DNA from: an uncultured Alteromonadaceae bacterium
GTDB taxonomy: Bacteria > Pseudomonadota > Gammaproteobacteria > Enterobacterales > Alteromonadaceae
Length of the DNA: 64,000 nucleotides
NCBI GenBank assembly: GCA_947494925.1
Contig: CANLWS010000001.1
Coordinates: forward strand, 496,001 to 560,000
Reading direction: 5' to 3'
Position 1 is the first letter of the stretch. Each line of letters begins with the position of its first letter. The notes under the pieces are model-generated. The model saw only the letters and a list, made by a program, of their open reading frames with translations, did not search any database and was not told the DNA's origin. The translations under genes were made by a program, and so were the position numbers. This document shows, piece by piece, positions 17,303 through 27,842 of this stretch.

Positions 17303-17532
17303 GGAGAATGTAGGGAAAATCAATGGTAAGCCGTCTTTTTGAATGTTATTGACGGCAGATTCCCTCTCTCCGGCTAACGAAAATAATTCTCGATAAATAA
17401 AAATGTGCATTGACGTAGAATCAAGGTGTGAAACAAAGCAAATAAGGAAGGGAACGTCGACTCACTTTGTTCATGAGCGACGATTTAGCAGTGCTTACAC
17501 TAATAAGTTACCGCTTAGTTTAAAGTAAACAG

Positions 17533-17560
17533 TTGTTAGCGTTGAAGAAGTCGTTATAAT
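17533..17560 (+). promoter_or_regulatory. Promoter for the cytochrome c5 gene
   Basis: TTGTTA (17533-17538), 16 bp, and a perfect TATAAT (17555-17560), about 55 bp before the cytochrome start. The rest of the 313-bp gap after the M1 gene holds an imperfect GCCGTC/GACGGC hairpin at about 17329 with no T run, and nothing else I can support. Confidence 0.6.
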
Positions 17561-17615
17561 TCTGCGTAATTTAAAGAAAATATATGACCAGAAAATCCTT
17601 GGTGTGGAGAATAAT

Positions 17616-18014
17616 GTGAAATTTAAAACCCTGTTGTGTCTAGTGATCAGCTGCCTGTGTTTCGTTACTGTAAACGCCCAGGAAATGTCTGAAGAAGATA
17701 TTAAATCACGTATTAAACCTGTTGGTTCAGTAAATATTGCTGGCGCACAAGCTGCTTCAGCAGCTGCGGCCGGACCTAGGTCGGGTGCGGATGTATACAC
17801 CAAATCCTGTGTTGCATGCCATAGCTCTGGTGTACTGGGTGCGCCTAAATTACAAGATGCTGCCGATTGGGCACCAAGATTAGAGCAGGGATTTGATACC
17901 GTATTGCAAAATGCAATAAACGGAATAAAAGCTATGCCACCTAAAGGAACTTGCGGTGACTGCTCTGATGACGAAATCAAGGCCGCGATAGAACATATGA
18001 TTGAAGGGATCTGA
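17616..18014 (+). CDS. Cytochrome c5-type periplasmic monohaem protein
   Basis: 132 residues. It has a signal peptide (1 to about 22, ending VNA), an Ala-rich linker, then a class I cytochrome c: haem-binding CVACH, and MPPKG supplying the Met ligand. The extra pair in CGDC is typical of c5. It carries electrons in the periplasm, for example to cytochrome oxidases or nitrite reductase. I chose GTG 17616 because GGAGA lies five bases upstream; an in-frame GTG 12 bp earlier would disrupt this spacing. A strong terminator follows. Confidence 0.9.
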   Translation: MKFKTLLCLVISCLCFVTVNAQEMSEEDIKSRIKPVGSVNIAGAQAASAAAAGPRSGADVYTKSCVACHSSGVLGAPKLQDAADWAPRLEQGFDTVLQNAINGIKAMPPKGTCGDCSDDEIKAAIEHMIEGI

Positions 18015-18046
18015 TTGATAAACAAACAGATTACGGATTAAAAATG

Positions 18047-18072
18047 GGCTACCTTAAGGTAGCCTTTTTTTT
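18047..18072 (+). terminator. Rho-independent terminator after cytochrome c5
   Basis: GGCTACC-TTAA-GGTAGCC, a perfect 7-bp stem with a 4-nt loop followed by eight T, 32 bp beyond the stop. Confidence 0.92.
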
Positions 18073-18140
18073 GAATATGAGTTATTTTTGTTCGGTTAAT
18101 ATTTTGTTTTATTGGGACGACCGGTTGGTTCAAACAAATC

Positions 18141-20759
18141 ATGTCTACAGACACTAGCGCGGGTGAGTTATCGGTTGAGGAGTTACGAGAACTAATTCCT
18201 CAACTGCAACAACTGACAGATAAGTATAAACGCGCTGAATTGGTGCAAAAAGCGCTTTTCGAAATATCTGAACTTGCTGGCTCTGTCAGCGAGCTGCATC
18301 GTCTGTATCCTGCGATTCACCAAATTATTGGTGATTTCATGAATGCTCTAAATTTCTATGTGGCAATATATGACCAAGAAGAAGAATTAGTCGACTTTGT
18401 ATATTTTGTCGATCAGTTCGACGAACAAACCGTCACTCAAATTTCCGCCTCTGATTTAATGGGCGGTATCACAGGTCATATTCTAAGAACCGGGAAACAC
18501 CTTGTTCTGACCAAAGAAAACAGTAAGCAGGTATTTTCTGATACCAATATCAAGCTGTTCGGTAAGACTCCAATAGACCTGATAGGCGTACCGTTAAAGC
18601 GAGGAAGCAGAGTCATCGGGGCTATGGTGGTGCAAAGTTATGACGAAGCGGTGCGCTATACAGCAGAAGACTTGGAAATTCTACTCTTCGTTTCTCAGCA
18701 CATTGTCAATACTGTTGACAGGGTTAAAAGCCGCGAGCTGACAGAGCAAACCATTCGGGAACGCACCAAGCAACTGCGAATGATTAACGAGGAACTGCAG
18801 GATGAAATTCTTGAACGTCAGAAAATAGAATCTTTGCAACAAGCCCTGTTTGAAATATCGGAATTGTCGGCTGCTGTCGAAGGCGACATGTCCGATTTTT
18901 ATGCCAATCTTCACGATATCCTTGGCCGATTACTTAGTGCGCCAAACTGTTACATCGCGACCTTAAACGAAGATCGCGATTTTCTGGAATTTCCCTATTA
19001 CAGCGATGAAATCCAGTCCGACATCGAACCGCGACCAATAGGCCGTGGATTAACTGAATATGTGTTGCGCTCTGGCCGGGCAGAACTCATCGATCCTACT
19101 CGAGTAGAGTCACTAGCACTTGAAGGTGAGCTTGATCAGAGTATTGCTGAAAATATCCTGAATACTGAAAACTCATGGCTCGGCTCTCCATTGATTGTTG
19201 AAGGTGAAATCTCTGGCGTGATTGCCGTTCAAACCTATGCCGCCGACTCTCGTTACACCTTAAAAGATCTGGAGCTACTGCGCTTTGTTTCCCATCACAT
19301 CGCTACAGCCATGGAACGCAAGCGATCAACTGATGCTATTCAGATGTATACGCAGCAATTGTCAGAGAAGGTCCGTGAAAGAACAGATGAGCTGCATAAA
19401 ACCAATCTGTATTTGAAAAAGCAGATAGATGAGCGAAAAGAAATTGAACTGAAGCTTATCCATGATGCTCATCATGATGCGCTGACCGGCTTACCCAACA
19501 GAGTCATGTTCAATAGCAGGCTTGAGCTGGCGATAGCCAACAAAAAACGCTATACAGATCATAATTTCGCAGTGCTATTTATCGACTTAGATAGATTCAA
19601 ACTAATCAATGACACGCTTGGGCATCATGCTGGCGACCAATTTTTAAAAGAAGTATCCAAGCGCATTGAACATTGTGTACGAGCCCATGATCTTGTTGCT
19701 CGGTTAGGGGGCGACGAGTTTGTAATACTACTCGATAGTTTCGATGATGTGGCTGATGTTGAAGAAGTAGCAACACGCATTATCAATTCTATTGCCACTC
19801 CCTTTATGCTTGGAACGAAAGAAATGTATTCCGGCGCCAGTATTGGAATTGCTTATATTGAGAGCGGCTACGAATCAGCGGACGAAATTATTCGGGATGC
19901 TGACGCAGCAATGTATCAGGCCAAAGCGATGGGCAGAGGTCGGTACGTCATGTTCGATAAAAGCATGCGCCAGAAGCTTCTCGAAGAACTGGAGCTCGAA
20001 AACGAATTCAGGAAAACTCTCAAGTCATCTAAGTTTGAATGTCATCTGCAACCGGCACTGAATTTAACCTCAAAGGACTACCTTTACCACGAGTTGTTTA
20101 TACGTTGGGAACACCCCACTATAGGCAAAATCAAGCGTGAACAATTTTGGCAGGTCGCAGAACACTCCGGCTTAACCATAGAAATCGACAACTACATGCT
20201 CGCTCAGGCAAGTGAACTCTTGATGAGTTGGAGCAGAAGCAATGGTCCGGAGCAACATTACAAGGTGGCTATAAACCTTTCTATCAACCATTTGATGCAA
20301 AGCAAGTTGGTGCTGCAATTGATAGAATCCATAGAGAACAGTGGAATCGATGCATCAAAACTAGTGTTTGAGTTCGATGAAAATGATTTGAATCGCCGCT
20401 CACAATTTATGCTTCCTGCTATACGTAAACTAAAACGTGCGGGCGTGACGCTTGTGCTGGACAATTTTGGCAGTGGCCTGGCTTCATTAAGTTACCTTTA
20501 CTCTTACCCGTTTGATTTCGTAAAAGTTGATCACAGATTCGTCAAATCCATTCCGCGTTCACAACGGAATTTAAAACTCATTCAGTCTGTACTGGTTATT
20601 TCAGAGCATCTCAATTTTCAGCTTATTGCAGAAGGGATTGAAACCGAGGAGCAGCTCAAAGCACTTTTGGATGTTGGTTGTGAAATTGGTCAGGGGAATT
20701 ACCTTGAAAGTGCTGTTTCTGTTGACCCCACAGGCTCAGCTAAATCACTTTCCGCCTGA
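18141..20759 (+). CDS. GAF-GAF-GGDEF-EAL c-di-GMP protein with degenerate EAL
   Basis: 872 residues with no membrane segment. Two GAF sensor domains (about 45-195 and 250-395) are joined by coiled coils. A diguanylate cyclase domain has an intact GGDEF at 523-527 and an inhibitory I-site RxxD at 514-517, so c-di-GMP synthesis with product inhibition is likely. In the EAL domain (about 620-860), the motif is ELF at 651, Asn712 and Lys795 are kept, but the DDFG pair reads Asp774-Asn775 and the QGY region is altered. The phosphodiesterase is therefore probably inactive and may only bind c-di-GMP. Its end overlaps rep by 15 bp, convergently. Confidence 0.88.
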   Translation: MSTDTSAGELSVEELRELIPQLQQLTDKYKRAELVQKALFEISELAGSVSELHRLYPAIHQIIGDFMNALNFYVAIYDQEEELVDFVYFVDQFDEQTVTQISASDLMGGITGHILRTGKHLVLTKENSKQVFSDTNIKLFGKTPIDLIGVPLKRGSRVIGAMVVQSYDEAVRYTAEDLEILLFVSQHIVNTVDRVKSRELTEQTIRERTKQLRMINEELQDEILERQKIESLQQALFEISELSAAVEGDMSDFYANLHDILGRLLSAPNCYIATLNEDRDFLEFPYYSDEIQSDIEPRPIGRGLTEYVLRSGRAELIDPTRVESLALEGELDQSIAENILNTENSWLGSPLIVEGEISGVIAVQTYAADSRYTLKDLELLRFVSHHIATAMERKRSTDAIQMYTQQLSEKVRERTDELHKTNLYLKKQIDERKEIELKLIHDAHHDALTGLPNRVMFNSRLELAIANKKRYTDHNFAVLFIDLDRFKLINDTLGHHAGDQFLKEVSKRIEHCVRAHDLVARLGGDEFVILLDSFDDVADVEEVATRIINSIATPFMLGTKEMYSGASIGIAYIESGYESADEIIRDADAAMYQAKAMGRGRYVMFDKSMRQKLLEELELENEFRKTLKSSKFECHLQPALNLTSKDYLYHELFIRWEHPTIGKIKREQFWQVAEHSGLTIEIDNYMLAQASELLMSWSRSNGPEQHYKVAINLSINHLMQSKLVLQLIESIENSGIDASKLVFEFDENDLNRRSQFMLPAIRKLKRAGVTLVLDNFGSGLASLSYLYSYPFDFVKVDHRFVKSIPRSQRNLKLIQSVLVISEHLNFQLIAEGIETEEQLKALLDVGCEIGQGNYLESAVSVDPTGSAKSLSA

Positions 20760-22763
20760 CAACATATTTCGGATACTAGCGATACTCGCTTGCCCTTTCT
20801 GTTGCCTGACTTCAGCAGAGTCTTTGACTTTCTTTTGTTCCCAAATCACATCATCCTGAGGCAATTCGTACAAGAAGCGACTGGGTTCTGGTTTGATTAT
20901 TTCGCCAAACTGGCGACGCTCTTTGGCCAAGGTAAAAAACAATTCTCTTTGGGCGCGGGTTATGCCCACATAACTAAGTCGACGTTCTTCTTCAATGTTG
21001 TCTTCGTCAATGCTACTTTGATGGGGTAATAATCCTTCTTCCATACCCACCATGAATACATAGGGAAATTCCAGCCCTTTGGAAGCATGTAGCGTCATTA
21101 ACTGAACCTGGTCAGCGTCGTCTTCGTCTTCTCCCCGTTCCATCATGTCGCGCAAAATCAAACGGTTTACGACTTCCTGAAGCGACATAGGTGGATCCAA
21201 CTCATTACCTTCCAACATGTCCGCTATCCAGCCAAACAGCGTACTTATATTCGCCATAGCCATTTCAGCCGCTTTGGGGCTAGTGCTGGTTTCGTAAAGC
21301 CACTCTTCATAACCTATGGTTTTAATCATCTCGCGAATAGTGGCAATTCCATCCCCACGCACCGCACGATCAGACAATTCAACGATCCAACGGCTGAATT
21401 GTTCGACTGACATCAGGGCCTTACCCGACAAGACATCTTGCAATCGGGGATGGCAGGCTGCTTCGAAAATTGGAACATGCAATTCGTTAGCAAAATTTCC
21501 CAGTCGCTCAAGCGAGACCCGCCCGATGCCGCGGGTTGGAGTATTGATAACTCTTAGCAATGCATTGTCATCATCCTGATTCACCAGTAAGCGCAGGTAG
21601 GCCATGATATCTTTTATCTCGGCGCGGCCAAAAAAGGACATTCCCCCACTTATTTTGTACGGAATTCTATTCGTAGTAAGAACCTTTTCAAATAAGCGAG
21701 CCTGGTGATTCCCTCGATACAAGATTGCATAGTCTTTAAAGTTTGTATTTCCCATAAACTTGTGCGCAACAAGCTCGGCAACAACTCTTTCAGCTTCATG
21801 CTCTTCATTTTTAGCAAATATAATTCGTAGTGACTCGCCATATCCTAGTTCTGAGAACAAACGTTTCTCAAAAACATGTGGGTTGTTCTGAATCAGAATA
21901 TTCGCGCAATGTAATATCCGGCCTGATGAACGATAATTTTGTTCCAGTTTGATCAGCTTCAGGCTTGGAAAGTCTTCTTTTAACAGCACCAGATTCTGAG
22001 GACGAGCACCACGCCAGGAGTAGATGGATTGATCGTCATCTCCTACTACGGTAAATCGAGCTCGTTCTCCCACCAGCATACGCACTAATTCATATTGGCT
22101 GGTGTTGGTGTCCTGATATTCGTCAACCAACAAGTACCTGATTTTGGTTTGCCATTTTTGCCGAACCTGATCGTTGGATTTCAACAAAAGAGTCGGGATG
22201 AGTATCAAATCATCAAAATCCAGAGCATTGTATGCCCGCAAGTGATTTTGATATCGCTGATAAAACTCCGCAAATTCTACTTCGCCTGGTGATAACGCAA
22301 TTTTCTGCAATTGCTCGGGGAGGAGCAAATCATTTTTCCAATTGGAAATACAGGACTGCAATAACGACAGCTGATCTTTGTCCCCGTCCAACTCTGTTTC
22401 TGTCAAATCCTTCAACAGGGTCATAGTATCTTTGTCATCGAACAGCGAAAATCCCGCTTTGAACCCCAGGTTTTTCACTTCAGATTTGATGATGTTGAGG
22501 CCAAGTGTGTGAAAGGTAGATACTTTTAATCCTCGCGCTTCTTTTTTCCCGAGGGTCTGTGCAACACGTTCTTTCATTTCGCGGGCTGCCTTGTTGGTAA
22601 AGGTAACCGCGGCAATTTGACGGGCAGGATAACCACACTCTCTCACCAGATAGGCAATTTTATTGGTGATTACACGTGTTTTTCCGCTGCCGGCACCGGC
22701 CAATACCAGACAAGGTCCGGATATATAGTTAACGGCTTCATTCTGACCTGGATTAAGCTTCAT
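20745..22763 (-). CDS. rep: ATP-dependent DNA helicase Rep
   Basis: 672 residues, the usual Rep length. This superfamily 1A 3'-to-5' helicase restarts stalled forks and clears proteins ahead of the replisome. The Walker A GAGSGKT is at 23-29 and the motif II region reads [34 protein letters not shown] and the late [16 protein letters not shown] and [11 protein letters not shown] motifs follow in order. Rep is favoured over UvrD by overall length and the N-terminus [11 protein letters not shown]. It is divergent from ubiK and convergent with the GGDEF-EAL gene, with which it shares 15 bp at the 3' end. Confidence 0.95.
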   Translation of the reverse strand: MKLNPGQNEAVNYISGPCLVLAGAGSGKTRVITNKIAYLVRECGYPARQIAAVTFTNKAAREMKERVAQTLGKKEARGLKVSTFHTLGLNIIKSEVKNLGFKAGFSLFDDKDTMTLLKDLTETELDGDKDQLSLLQSCISNWKNDLLLPEQLQKIALSPGEVEFAEFYQRYQNHLRAYNALDFDDLILIPTLLLKSNDQVRQKWQTKIRYLLVDEYQDTNTSQYELVRMLVGERARFTVVGDDDQSIYSWRGARPQNLVLLKEDFPSLKLIKLEQNYRSSGRILHCANILIQNNPHVFEKRLFSELGYGESLRIIFAKNEEHEAERVVAELVAHKFMGNTNFKDYAILYRGNHQARLFEKVLTTNRIPYKISGGMSFFGRAEIKDIMAYLRLLVNQDDDNALLRVINTPTRGIGRVSLERLGNFANELHVPIFEAACHPRLQDVLSGKALMSVEQFSRWIVELSDRAVRGDGIATIREMIKTIGYEEWLYETSTSPKAAEMAMANISTLFGWIADMLEGNELDPPMSLQEVVNRLILRDMMERGEDEDDADQVQLMTLHASKGLEFPYVFMVGMEEGLLPHQSSIDEDNIEEERRLSYVGITRAQRELFFTLAKERRQFGEIIKPEPSRFLYELPQDDVIWEQKKVKDSAEVRQQKGQASIASIRNMLSGGK

Positions 22764-22871
22764 GGGACTCGTTCGAAAAAATGGCAGTGGATTGTAATAC
22801 CAATAGGAATAAGTTTCTAATCATTCATAGTGAGTTACAATGGGGAAACTACCCATAAGCGGAAATTAAAC

Positions 22872-23120
22872 ATGTTGGATCCCAAAAAACTGGAAGAATT
22901 AGCCAAACAAATATCTGAGTCCGTTCCACCAGGTGTTAAATCAATGGCTGAAGGTGCTGAATCAAAAATCAGACAGATTCTGCAATCCCAACTCAGTAAG
23001 CTGGATTTTGTCAGTCGTGAAGAGTTTGATGTTCAAAGCCAGGTGTTGATCAGAACACGTGAGAAGCTTGAAGCCCTCGAGGCAAGACTTGCAGAGCTGG
23101 AAAAAAGCAGTTCGGAGTAA
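22872..23120 (+). CDS. ubiK: UbiK, ubiquinone biosynthesis accessory factor (YqiC/BMFP)
   Basis: 82 residues, mostly helical. An amphipathic N-terminal helix ([19 protein letters not shown]) is followed by a C-terminal coiled coil ([19 protein letters not shown]), the BMFP pattern. It forms trimers that assist UbiJ and the Ubi complex during aerobic ubiquinone synthesis. ATG 22872 is preceded by GGA at moderate distance; an in-frame codon 42 bp upstream would add residues absent from homologues. The ubiA-ubiC genes are 3.5 kb away. Confidence 0.9.
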   Translation: MLDPKKLEELAKQISESVPPGVKSMAEGAESKIRQILQSQLSKLDFVSREEFDVQSQVLIRTREKLEALEARLAELEKSSSE

Positions 23121-23131
23121 GTAGAACGCCT

Positions 23132-23539
23132 TTATGACATTTCAAGAAAGCGTTTAATCAATCCTTCTCTATTTCGCTCGAACTCTTTTGCAAATGCGGG
23201 ATCAACATTGGAGCAGTTGTCGTATTGACTGCTCCAGTAGGTCATCTCCAACATCATTGGTAAGAGTTTTTTACCTTTTTCTGTTAAAGAATAAATAATC
23301 TTGGATTTGTGTTCTGGGTCAATTCGCCTGCTCACGATCCCGTTCGTTTCTAGTTTCTCAAGGCGATTGGCCAGAATATTGGTTGATATATTCTCATCGC
23401 TAGCTAAAAATTCACCGTAATAGCGCTTGCCTTTAAATAGAAGATCCCTGACAACAAGCAGAGTCCATTTGTCGCCCAGAGATTCCAAAATGAAATTTAT
23501 CGGACAGTGAGAACGATAGGATTGTGAATTGTGCTGCAT
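23132..23539 (-). CDS. HxlR family transcriptional regulator
   Basis: 135 residues. It has a winged helix with the HxlR hallmarks: SHCPINFILESLGDKWT near 10-26 with the conserved Cys, a LLFKGKRYYGEF segment, NISTNILANRLEKLE as recognition region and IIYSLTEKGKKL for the wing. Members often sense quinones, aldehydes or oxidants through that cysteine. I use ATG 23539; a longer reading frame would run into the operator DNA. It is divergent from a membrane-protein gene, with two matching palindromes in the 95-bp gap, so it probably regulates both. Confidence 0.9.
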   Translation of the reverse strand: MQHNSQSYRSHCPINFILESLGDKWTLLVVRDLLFKGKRYYGEFLASDENISTNILANRLEKLETNGIVSRRIDPEHKSKIIYSLTEKGKKLLPMMLEMTYWSSQYDNCSNVDPAFAKEFERNREGLIKRFLEMS

Positions 23540-23561
23540 AACATAATTATAGATTTCACCA

Positions 23562-23576
23562 CTTGCATTATGCAAG
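23562..23576. promoter_or_regulatory. HxlR operator candidate A
   Basis: CTTGCAT-T-ATGCAAG, two perfect 7-bp arms, 22 bp upstream of the hxlR start codon. The same core recurs 36 bp away as operator B. Confidence 0.6.
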
Positions 23577-23591
23577 CATATACACCAAACT

Positions 23592-23618
23592 AATCCACTT
23601 GTATTTTGCAAGTGGATT
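23592..23618. promoter_or_regulatory. HxlR operator candidate B
   Basis: AATCCACTTG, a 7-bp spacer, CAAGTGGATT: perfect 10-bp arms. Its core ACTTGTATTTTGCAAGT differs from operator A (ACTTGCATTATGCAAGC) at three of 17 positions. It ends 16 bp before the ATG of the divergent gene. Confidence 0.6.
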
Positions 23619-23634
23619 GATAGTGAAGTTAAAA

Positions 23635-24264
23635 ATGTCAGTATTACGTTCTTTAAAATGGCATATCGGATTGCTGATCCTGATCACCTTGTTAACTGCA
23701 TGGGTTTACCAGGGTGCAGATTCGAAGCTATCACAGTCGGATAGCCAATACTTTCTGGATGAAATAACAGCGCAAATCGGTAATCCGGGAAAACATAACA
23801 TACAGGAATTGGCAGGCTTCGTTGCCAGCGACAGTGGGAAACCGTTTTATACTGTCAACTTATATGGCTTTCACAAAACCGCACAGTACTCGACAAAGGA
23901 AAGCAGTTTGTCTGGCGAAGGCGCGTTTTCGTTGTTTTCTGATGTGATGCTCAAGCTGATGGCCAAGCAGGGAGCCCATCCAATTTTTTCATCTACAAAA
24001 ATAATGCAAAGCCAGCATGGCTGGGACAGATTGGTCATCGTCAGATACCCGAGCCGCAGAGCTCTGCTGGAAATTTTTAGCGACCCCAAATTTATTGAGG
24101 CGAGCGCAGATAAATGGGCCGCTATTGAAAAACATCAACGTTTTACCGTTGAAGCAGTCCACTTACCTGACCTGAAGATTATTTGGTTTCTAAGCAGCTT
24201 AATCATCGTTTTTTTGGCGGTGCTTAAAATACGTACGCAAAGCTCGGACAACCGAGCGACTTAA
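23635..24264 (+). CDS. Membrane protein with a DUF1330-like alpha/beta domain
   Basis: 209 residues from ATG 23635; GTG 23623 is an alternative that begins right after operator B. One N-terminal membrane helix (about 9-27), a soluble domain and a C-terminal membrane helix (about 181-199) are visible. The soluble part has FYTVNLYGFHKTA, then IMQSQHGWDRLVIVRYPSRRALLEIFSDPKF, which resembles the ferredoxin-like dimeric barrel of DUF1330 proteins. No known enzyme residue can be assigned. As the only gene divergent from hxlR, it is the likely regulated target, perhaps in handling a small reactive compound. Confidence 0.65.
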   Translation: MSVLRSLKWHIGLLILITLLTAWVYQGADSKLSQSDSQYFLDEITAQIGNPGKHNIQELAGFVASDSGKPFYTVNLYGFHKTAQYSTKESSLSGEGAFSLFSDVMLKLMAKQGAHPIFSSTKIMQSQHGWDRLVIVRYPSRRALLEIFSDPKFIEASADKWAAIEKHQRFTVEAVHLPDLKIIWFLSSLIIVFLAVLKIRTQSSDNRAT

Positions 24265-24295
24265 CCTCAGGTTACTTAACTATAGCAATTAGTTG

Positions 24296-26242
24296 CTAGC
24301 CACCTTTTTGCAAGGTTGCCAGCTCTTCTTTTAGTGTTTTAACTACTTCCATCAAGCTGTCAGCTGATCGATCCGTGTCTTCTGCACCTTGCTTGGTTGA
24401 TTCAGAAATCATTGCGATCTGCTCTACTTGATTGGCTACTTTATTTGTCACCGAAGATTGTTCAGTGGCGGAATGAGAAATTTCTGTACTCATTTCATTG
24501 ATAGTGCTGATCACCTGGCTGATGCGTTGCAGTGCATCCCCTACAACGCTAGCTTCTTCAACACTGAGGTTCATTTGTTCGCGGCTTTGCTCCATGCTGA
24601 CCCGAGTGTCCTGCGTAGCCTGCTGAAGTTTGGTGATGATGTCGTGTATTTGATTCGTCTGATCCTGAGTTCTTTGCGCTAAGGTGCGCACTTCATCTGC
24701 AACCACAGCAAAACCTCTTCCTTGCTCGCCAGCCCGAGCGGCTTCAATCGCGGCGTTCAGTGCAAGTAAATTGGTCTGTTCAGCAATTTCGTTGATGGCA
24801 CTGGATACTTGTCCTATATCCTTACTATCTTCCACCAGTCGATTTAATGCTTCTTGAGAACGACTCGATTCCTGCTGCATTTCCTCCATTACTTTCTGCA
24901 AACGAGAAACCAGTTCCATACCCTGCTGGGCTTCCTTGTCTGCTTCAACTGCTGACTGAGATGCCACTTCAGAACTTTGATCAACATCGGAAGCCACGGA
25001 TGTCATGGTGGTCATTGAGCTTGCAATCAGATCAGTTCCATTTTTCTGTTCCTGCACTCCAGAAATGGTGCGGACAGTCACTGATTTAAGATTGCCCGCT
25101 GATTCACTCAACGTATTTATTGCACCACTGAGTCTTTCAACAAGGTGTTCCAAGTTGGCCGTCATCTGATTCATATCATTGGCGATATCACGCATTTCAT
25201 CTTTACCAACTACAGTGACCCGAGAACTCAAATCACCATCAGCAATACAGTGAACCGCCATCACAACCCGCTCGATATTCTCAATAACCGACAGGTACAT
25301 TCCAATAAATAAGTAGATGGCCAACAAGACGGCTACTACTGAAACACTAAGAACAATGTTATTTTTGAAATTTGCATCATCAATACGCTGCTGAAGCTCC
25401 CCTGCAAGAACTGGCTCCAGGCTAGTGGCAAATTCAGTAATTTCCTTATTGACACTGACACTTCGGGATAACAATTGTGCAGGTGATAACTGGATGCTAT
25501 CCGGGTCGAGAATTTGTTGCTGGATCCATTGATGATAATTTGTCAGGGCGGATTCTAGCGTCTGCCATTTTGACGACAGTTGGCGATTAATATCCTGATT
25601 GGCAGCCAGGCTCACACCTATGCTTTGCTCAACATTCTGGATCATTAACGGTAATTTTTGATTTGCATTCGACAAACCGATGTAAGTATCGGGTGTAAAG
25701 CTGCCTGCTTCAGTAACTTGCTTGGCAAGAGCGGCAGTCATCACCAACTGCTCCTGCGCTTGCGGCAGTGTTTGTACTAACGTGGTGACCAGATAACTTG
25801 TATCAAGCTCAAGGTCAAGTTCAAGATTGCTTTGGTCAGCGACGGTTTGCAGATAGGAAATAAGCGCGGCTATACTCACTTCCAGGCTACTGCCAGAAAG
25901 ACTATTTCGATAGTTGTTCAACTGGTTTTTCACAGAAGAAGACTGGGCGATTTCTTCCGTTCCCGCTATCGCACTAAGCTTACTAGTAAATTGGCTACTC
26001 CCACCAATTGCCGCTGTGGAAAGAAGCTGAAGCTCATTTTCAGCCTGGACGATAATTTCCAGTCCCTGCAATTCTTTTTTGGTAAAGCGAATTTCATCGC
26101 CATATTCGTATTGTAGAAGCGCCAGGCTGAGAATAAGCGGAACAATAAAAATCAAACTGATAATGGTAAATTTAACTGAGTACCTGAATTGCGCCATGAG
26201 TTGCTTGGCTGGTCCGCTAAATCCGACAATAAAGTCACCCAT
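24296..26242 (-). CDS. Methyl-accepting chemotaxis protein
   Basis: 648 residues. TM1 at about 25-45, a helical periplasmic sensor of about 250 residues, TM2 at 295-318, HAMP at 320-372, then the signalling coiled coil with the highly conserved hairpin tip at 486-523 ([20 protein letters not shown]). It would control CheA kinase activity in response to a periplasmic ligand that cannot be read. There is no C-terminal pentapeptide for CheR/CheB docking. The ATG is only 9 bp after the ubiA stop, and AGGGG lies inside the ubiA end, so read-through from ubiC-ubiA is likely. Confidence 0.93.
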   Translation of the reverse strand: MGDFIVGFSGPAKQLMAQFRYSVKFTIISLIFIVPLILSLALLQYEYGDEIRFTKKELQGLEIIVQAENELQLLSTAAIGGSSQFTSKLSAIAGTEEIAQSSSVKNQLNNYRNSLSGSSLEVSIAALISYLQTVADQSNLELDLELDTSYLVTTLVQTLPQAQEQLVMTAALAKQVTEAGSFTPDTYIGLSNANQKLPLMIQNVEQSIGVSLAANQDINRQLSSKWQTLESALTNYHQWIQQQILDPDSIQLSPAQLLSRSVSVNKEITEFATSLEPVLAGELQQRIDDANFKNNIVLSVSVVAVLLAIYLFIGMYLSVIENIERVVMAVHCIADGDLSSRVTVVGKDEMRDIANDMNQMTANLEHLVERLSGAINTLSESAGNLKSVTVRTISGVQEQKNGTDLIASSMTTMTSVASDVDQSSEVASQSAVEADKEAQQGMELVSRLQKVMEEMQQESSRSQEALNRLVEDSKDIGQVSSAINEIAEQTNLLALNAAIEAARAGEQGRGFAVVADEVRTLAQRTQDQTNQIHDIITKLQQATQDTRVSMEQSREQMNLSVEEASVVGDALQRISQVISTINEMSTEISHSATEQSSVTNKVANQVEQIAMISESTKQGAEDTDRSADSLMEVVKTLKEELATLQKGG

Positions 26243-26251
26243 GTCTTACCC

Positions 26252-27121
26252 CTACAAGTTAATTATTATGTAATGCCCCGCTATGCCAGCGGTCAATATC
26301 ATTCCAACATAGTGATTATTAAGAAATGCGTGAAAGCACTCAGTTCCTGCTCTATGCCTGATAAGCCACTGTTGATAAACAAATAATAGACTTGCTAACA
26401 ACAATGCCAAATAAAAAGGCCAGATAAATTCTTTAGCAATTCCAACTATCAACAACAAGCTCACTGTCAATATCTGCAATATGCCTATTATCAACCTATC
26501 GTATTGACCGAATAATATTGCAGTTGATTTCACCCCTATGCGTAAGTCATCTTTTCTATCCACCATTGCATACATGGTGTCATAGGCTACTGTCCACAAA
26601 AGGTTCGCTGCAAAAAATATCCAGGCCCACCAAGGCAAGGCTTCACTGACTGCCATAAATGCCATGGGAATAGACCAGCCAAATGCAGCGCCGAGTACTA
26701 CCTGAGGCAAATGGGTATAACGTTTCATAAAGGGATAGCTTGAGGCTAAAACTAAGGCAACAGTAGACAGTAAAATTGTTTGCCAATTGAGCGTTAGTAC
26801 TAGCAAGAAAGCTATTAATATCAATATTATAAAGAAGAATAATGCTTCTTTTTCTAAAATTTCCCCAGAAACTAGAGGCCTCTGAACAGTTCGTTCAACG
26901 TCGCCATCCACGTGTCTGTCAGCATAATCATTTATCACACAACCCGCAGATCGCATGACAATGACACCCAACGTAAAAACCAAAAGGATGTGCAAAGAAG
27001 GCAAGCCTTCAGCAGCTATCAGTAGTGCACACAATGTTGGCCACAGCAGTAAATATATGCCAATAGGCTTATCGGCACGCATGAGCCTGACATAAGCACT
27101 AACTTTTTCAGCAGTTACCAT
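26252..27121 (-). CDS. ubiA: 4-hydroxybenzoate octaprenyltransferase
   Basis: 289 residues, about eight to nine membrane helices. It attaches the polyprenyl tail to 4-hydroxybenzoate at the inner membrane. Both Asp-rich motifs for Mg-pyrophosphate are intact: NDYADRHVD at 64-72 and DRKDDLRIG at 188-196, followed by VKST. Its start overlaps the end of ubiC by 14 bp, and the product of UbiC is its substrate, so the two steps are coupled. The ATG at 27121 gives [21 protein letters not shown], typical for the family. Confidence 0.96.
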   Translation of the reverse strand: MVTAEKVSAYVRLMRADKPIGIYLLLWPTLCALLIAAEGLPSLHILLVFTLGVIVMRSAGCVINDYADRHVDGDVERTVQRPLVSGEILEKEALFFFIILILIAFLLVLTLNWQTILLSTVALVLASSYPFMKRYTHLPQVVLGAAFGWSIPMAFMAVSEALPWWAWIFFAANLLWTVAYDTMYAMVDRKDDLRIGVKSTAILFGQYDRLIIGILQILTVSLLLIVGIAKEFIWPFYLALLLASLLFVYQQWLIRHRAGTECFHAFLNNHYVGMILTAGIAGHYIIINL

Positions 27122-27695
27122 TTTTTCTCATTTCCGTCATCGTTTTATAGGCAGGTGCATCTGGTAAAAAGATTTCTGCAACCATCATATTAAATTGCAG
27201 ATATTGAAAAATAGACCGCCTCCCCCAGAGTTTCGCATCATCTTGCACATTCAATTTGCGCTTAAAAGACAACATGTTACTAAGCATGCAAACTTCAAAT
27301 GGAGAGCGCTTAAAACGTGGATCATTAAAAATAATTTGGCCTAGAGGTTTATCTCCCAAATCAACCAAATCTGTCTGGCATAAAGTGTTCGGCAGCACTG
27401 ATCTGGCATATACCCAAGGTTTTCCATCACCAAACAAAACAACTTCACGCACCTGCCAATCATGGGCGCCCTCAGTGTTTCTGACTTCCAGACGTTGTAA
27501 TTCCTCAAGTTCCGGTTCCATCTGCCGTTGACCTAGGAGCCGCAACTCAAATTGTCGGCAATGAGACTGAAGTCGTTCTGTCAAAGAACCTGTATCAAGC
27601 AACCAGTTTCTGAGATGTGCGTCCGGAATGCATACATCGTCTGATGTTGTCCACTGAGCCGGGGTACCTACTGGAAATTTAATTTTGTTATTCAA
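27108..27695 (-). CDS. ubiC: Chorismate pyruvate-lyase
   Basis: 195 residues. It removes pyruvate from chorismate to give 4-hydroxybenzoate, the first committed step of ubiquinone synthesis. The family pattern is visible: [13 protein letters not shown] near the N-terminus, [19 protein letters not shown] with the active-site Arg region, [11 protein letters not shown] and a terminal EIFLPDAP segment with the catalytic Glu. The ATG is at 27695. It is the first gene of ubiC-ubiA and probably of a transcript that also includes the chemoreceptor. Confidence 0.94.
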   Translation of the reverse strand: MNNKIKFPVGTPAQWTTSDDVCIPDAHLRNWLLDTGSLTERLQSHCRQFELRLLGQRQMEPELEELQRLEVRNTEGAHDWQVREVVLFGDGKPWVYARSVLPNTLCQTDLVDLGDKPLGQIIFNDPRFKRSPFEVCMLSNMLSFKRKLNVQDDAKLWGRRSIFQYLQFNMMVAEIFLPDAPAYKTMTEMRKNGNC

Positions 27696-27842
27696 GGGAA
27701 ACTACTGAGGCTAATTCTTAGTTGTTATCATACCAATAGCAAAGGGTAGACTAAAGTAGGGGTTAAATTTGTTTTAGTCGTTTGGAAGTTTCTTGCTACA
27801 ATTTAGCAAAACCAAATAACCTATCTGGACCGAGAACATTAT

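Noticed and set aside
17329-17356. Hairpin GCCGTC/GACGGC after the M1 peptidase as terminator
   Set aside because: The loop is about 15 nt and no T run follows, so intrinsic termination is unlikely.
24262-24281. Palindromic TAACCTCAGGTTA, also seen in inverted form near 54842, as a dispersed repeat
   Set aside because: The shared stretch is only about 13 bp, has a one-base loop and could occur by chance. Two copies are not enough to call a repeat family.
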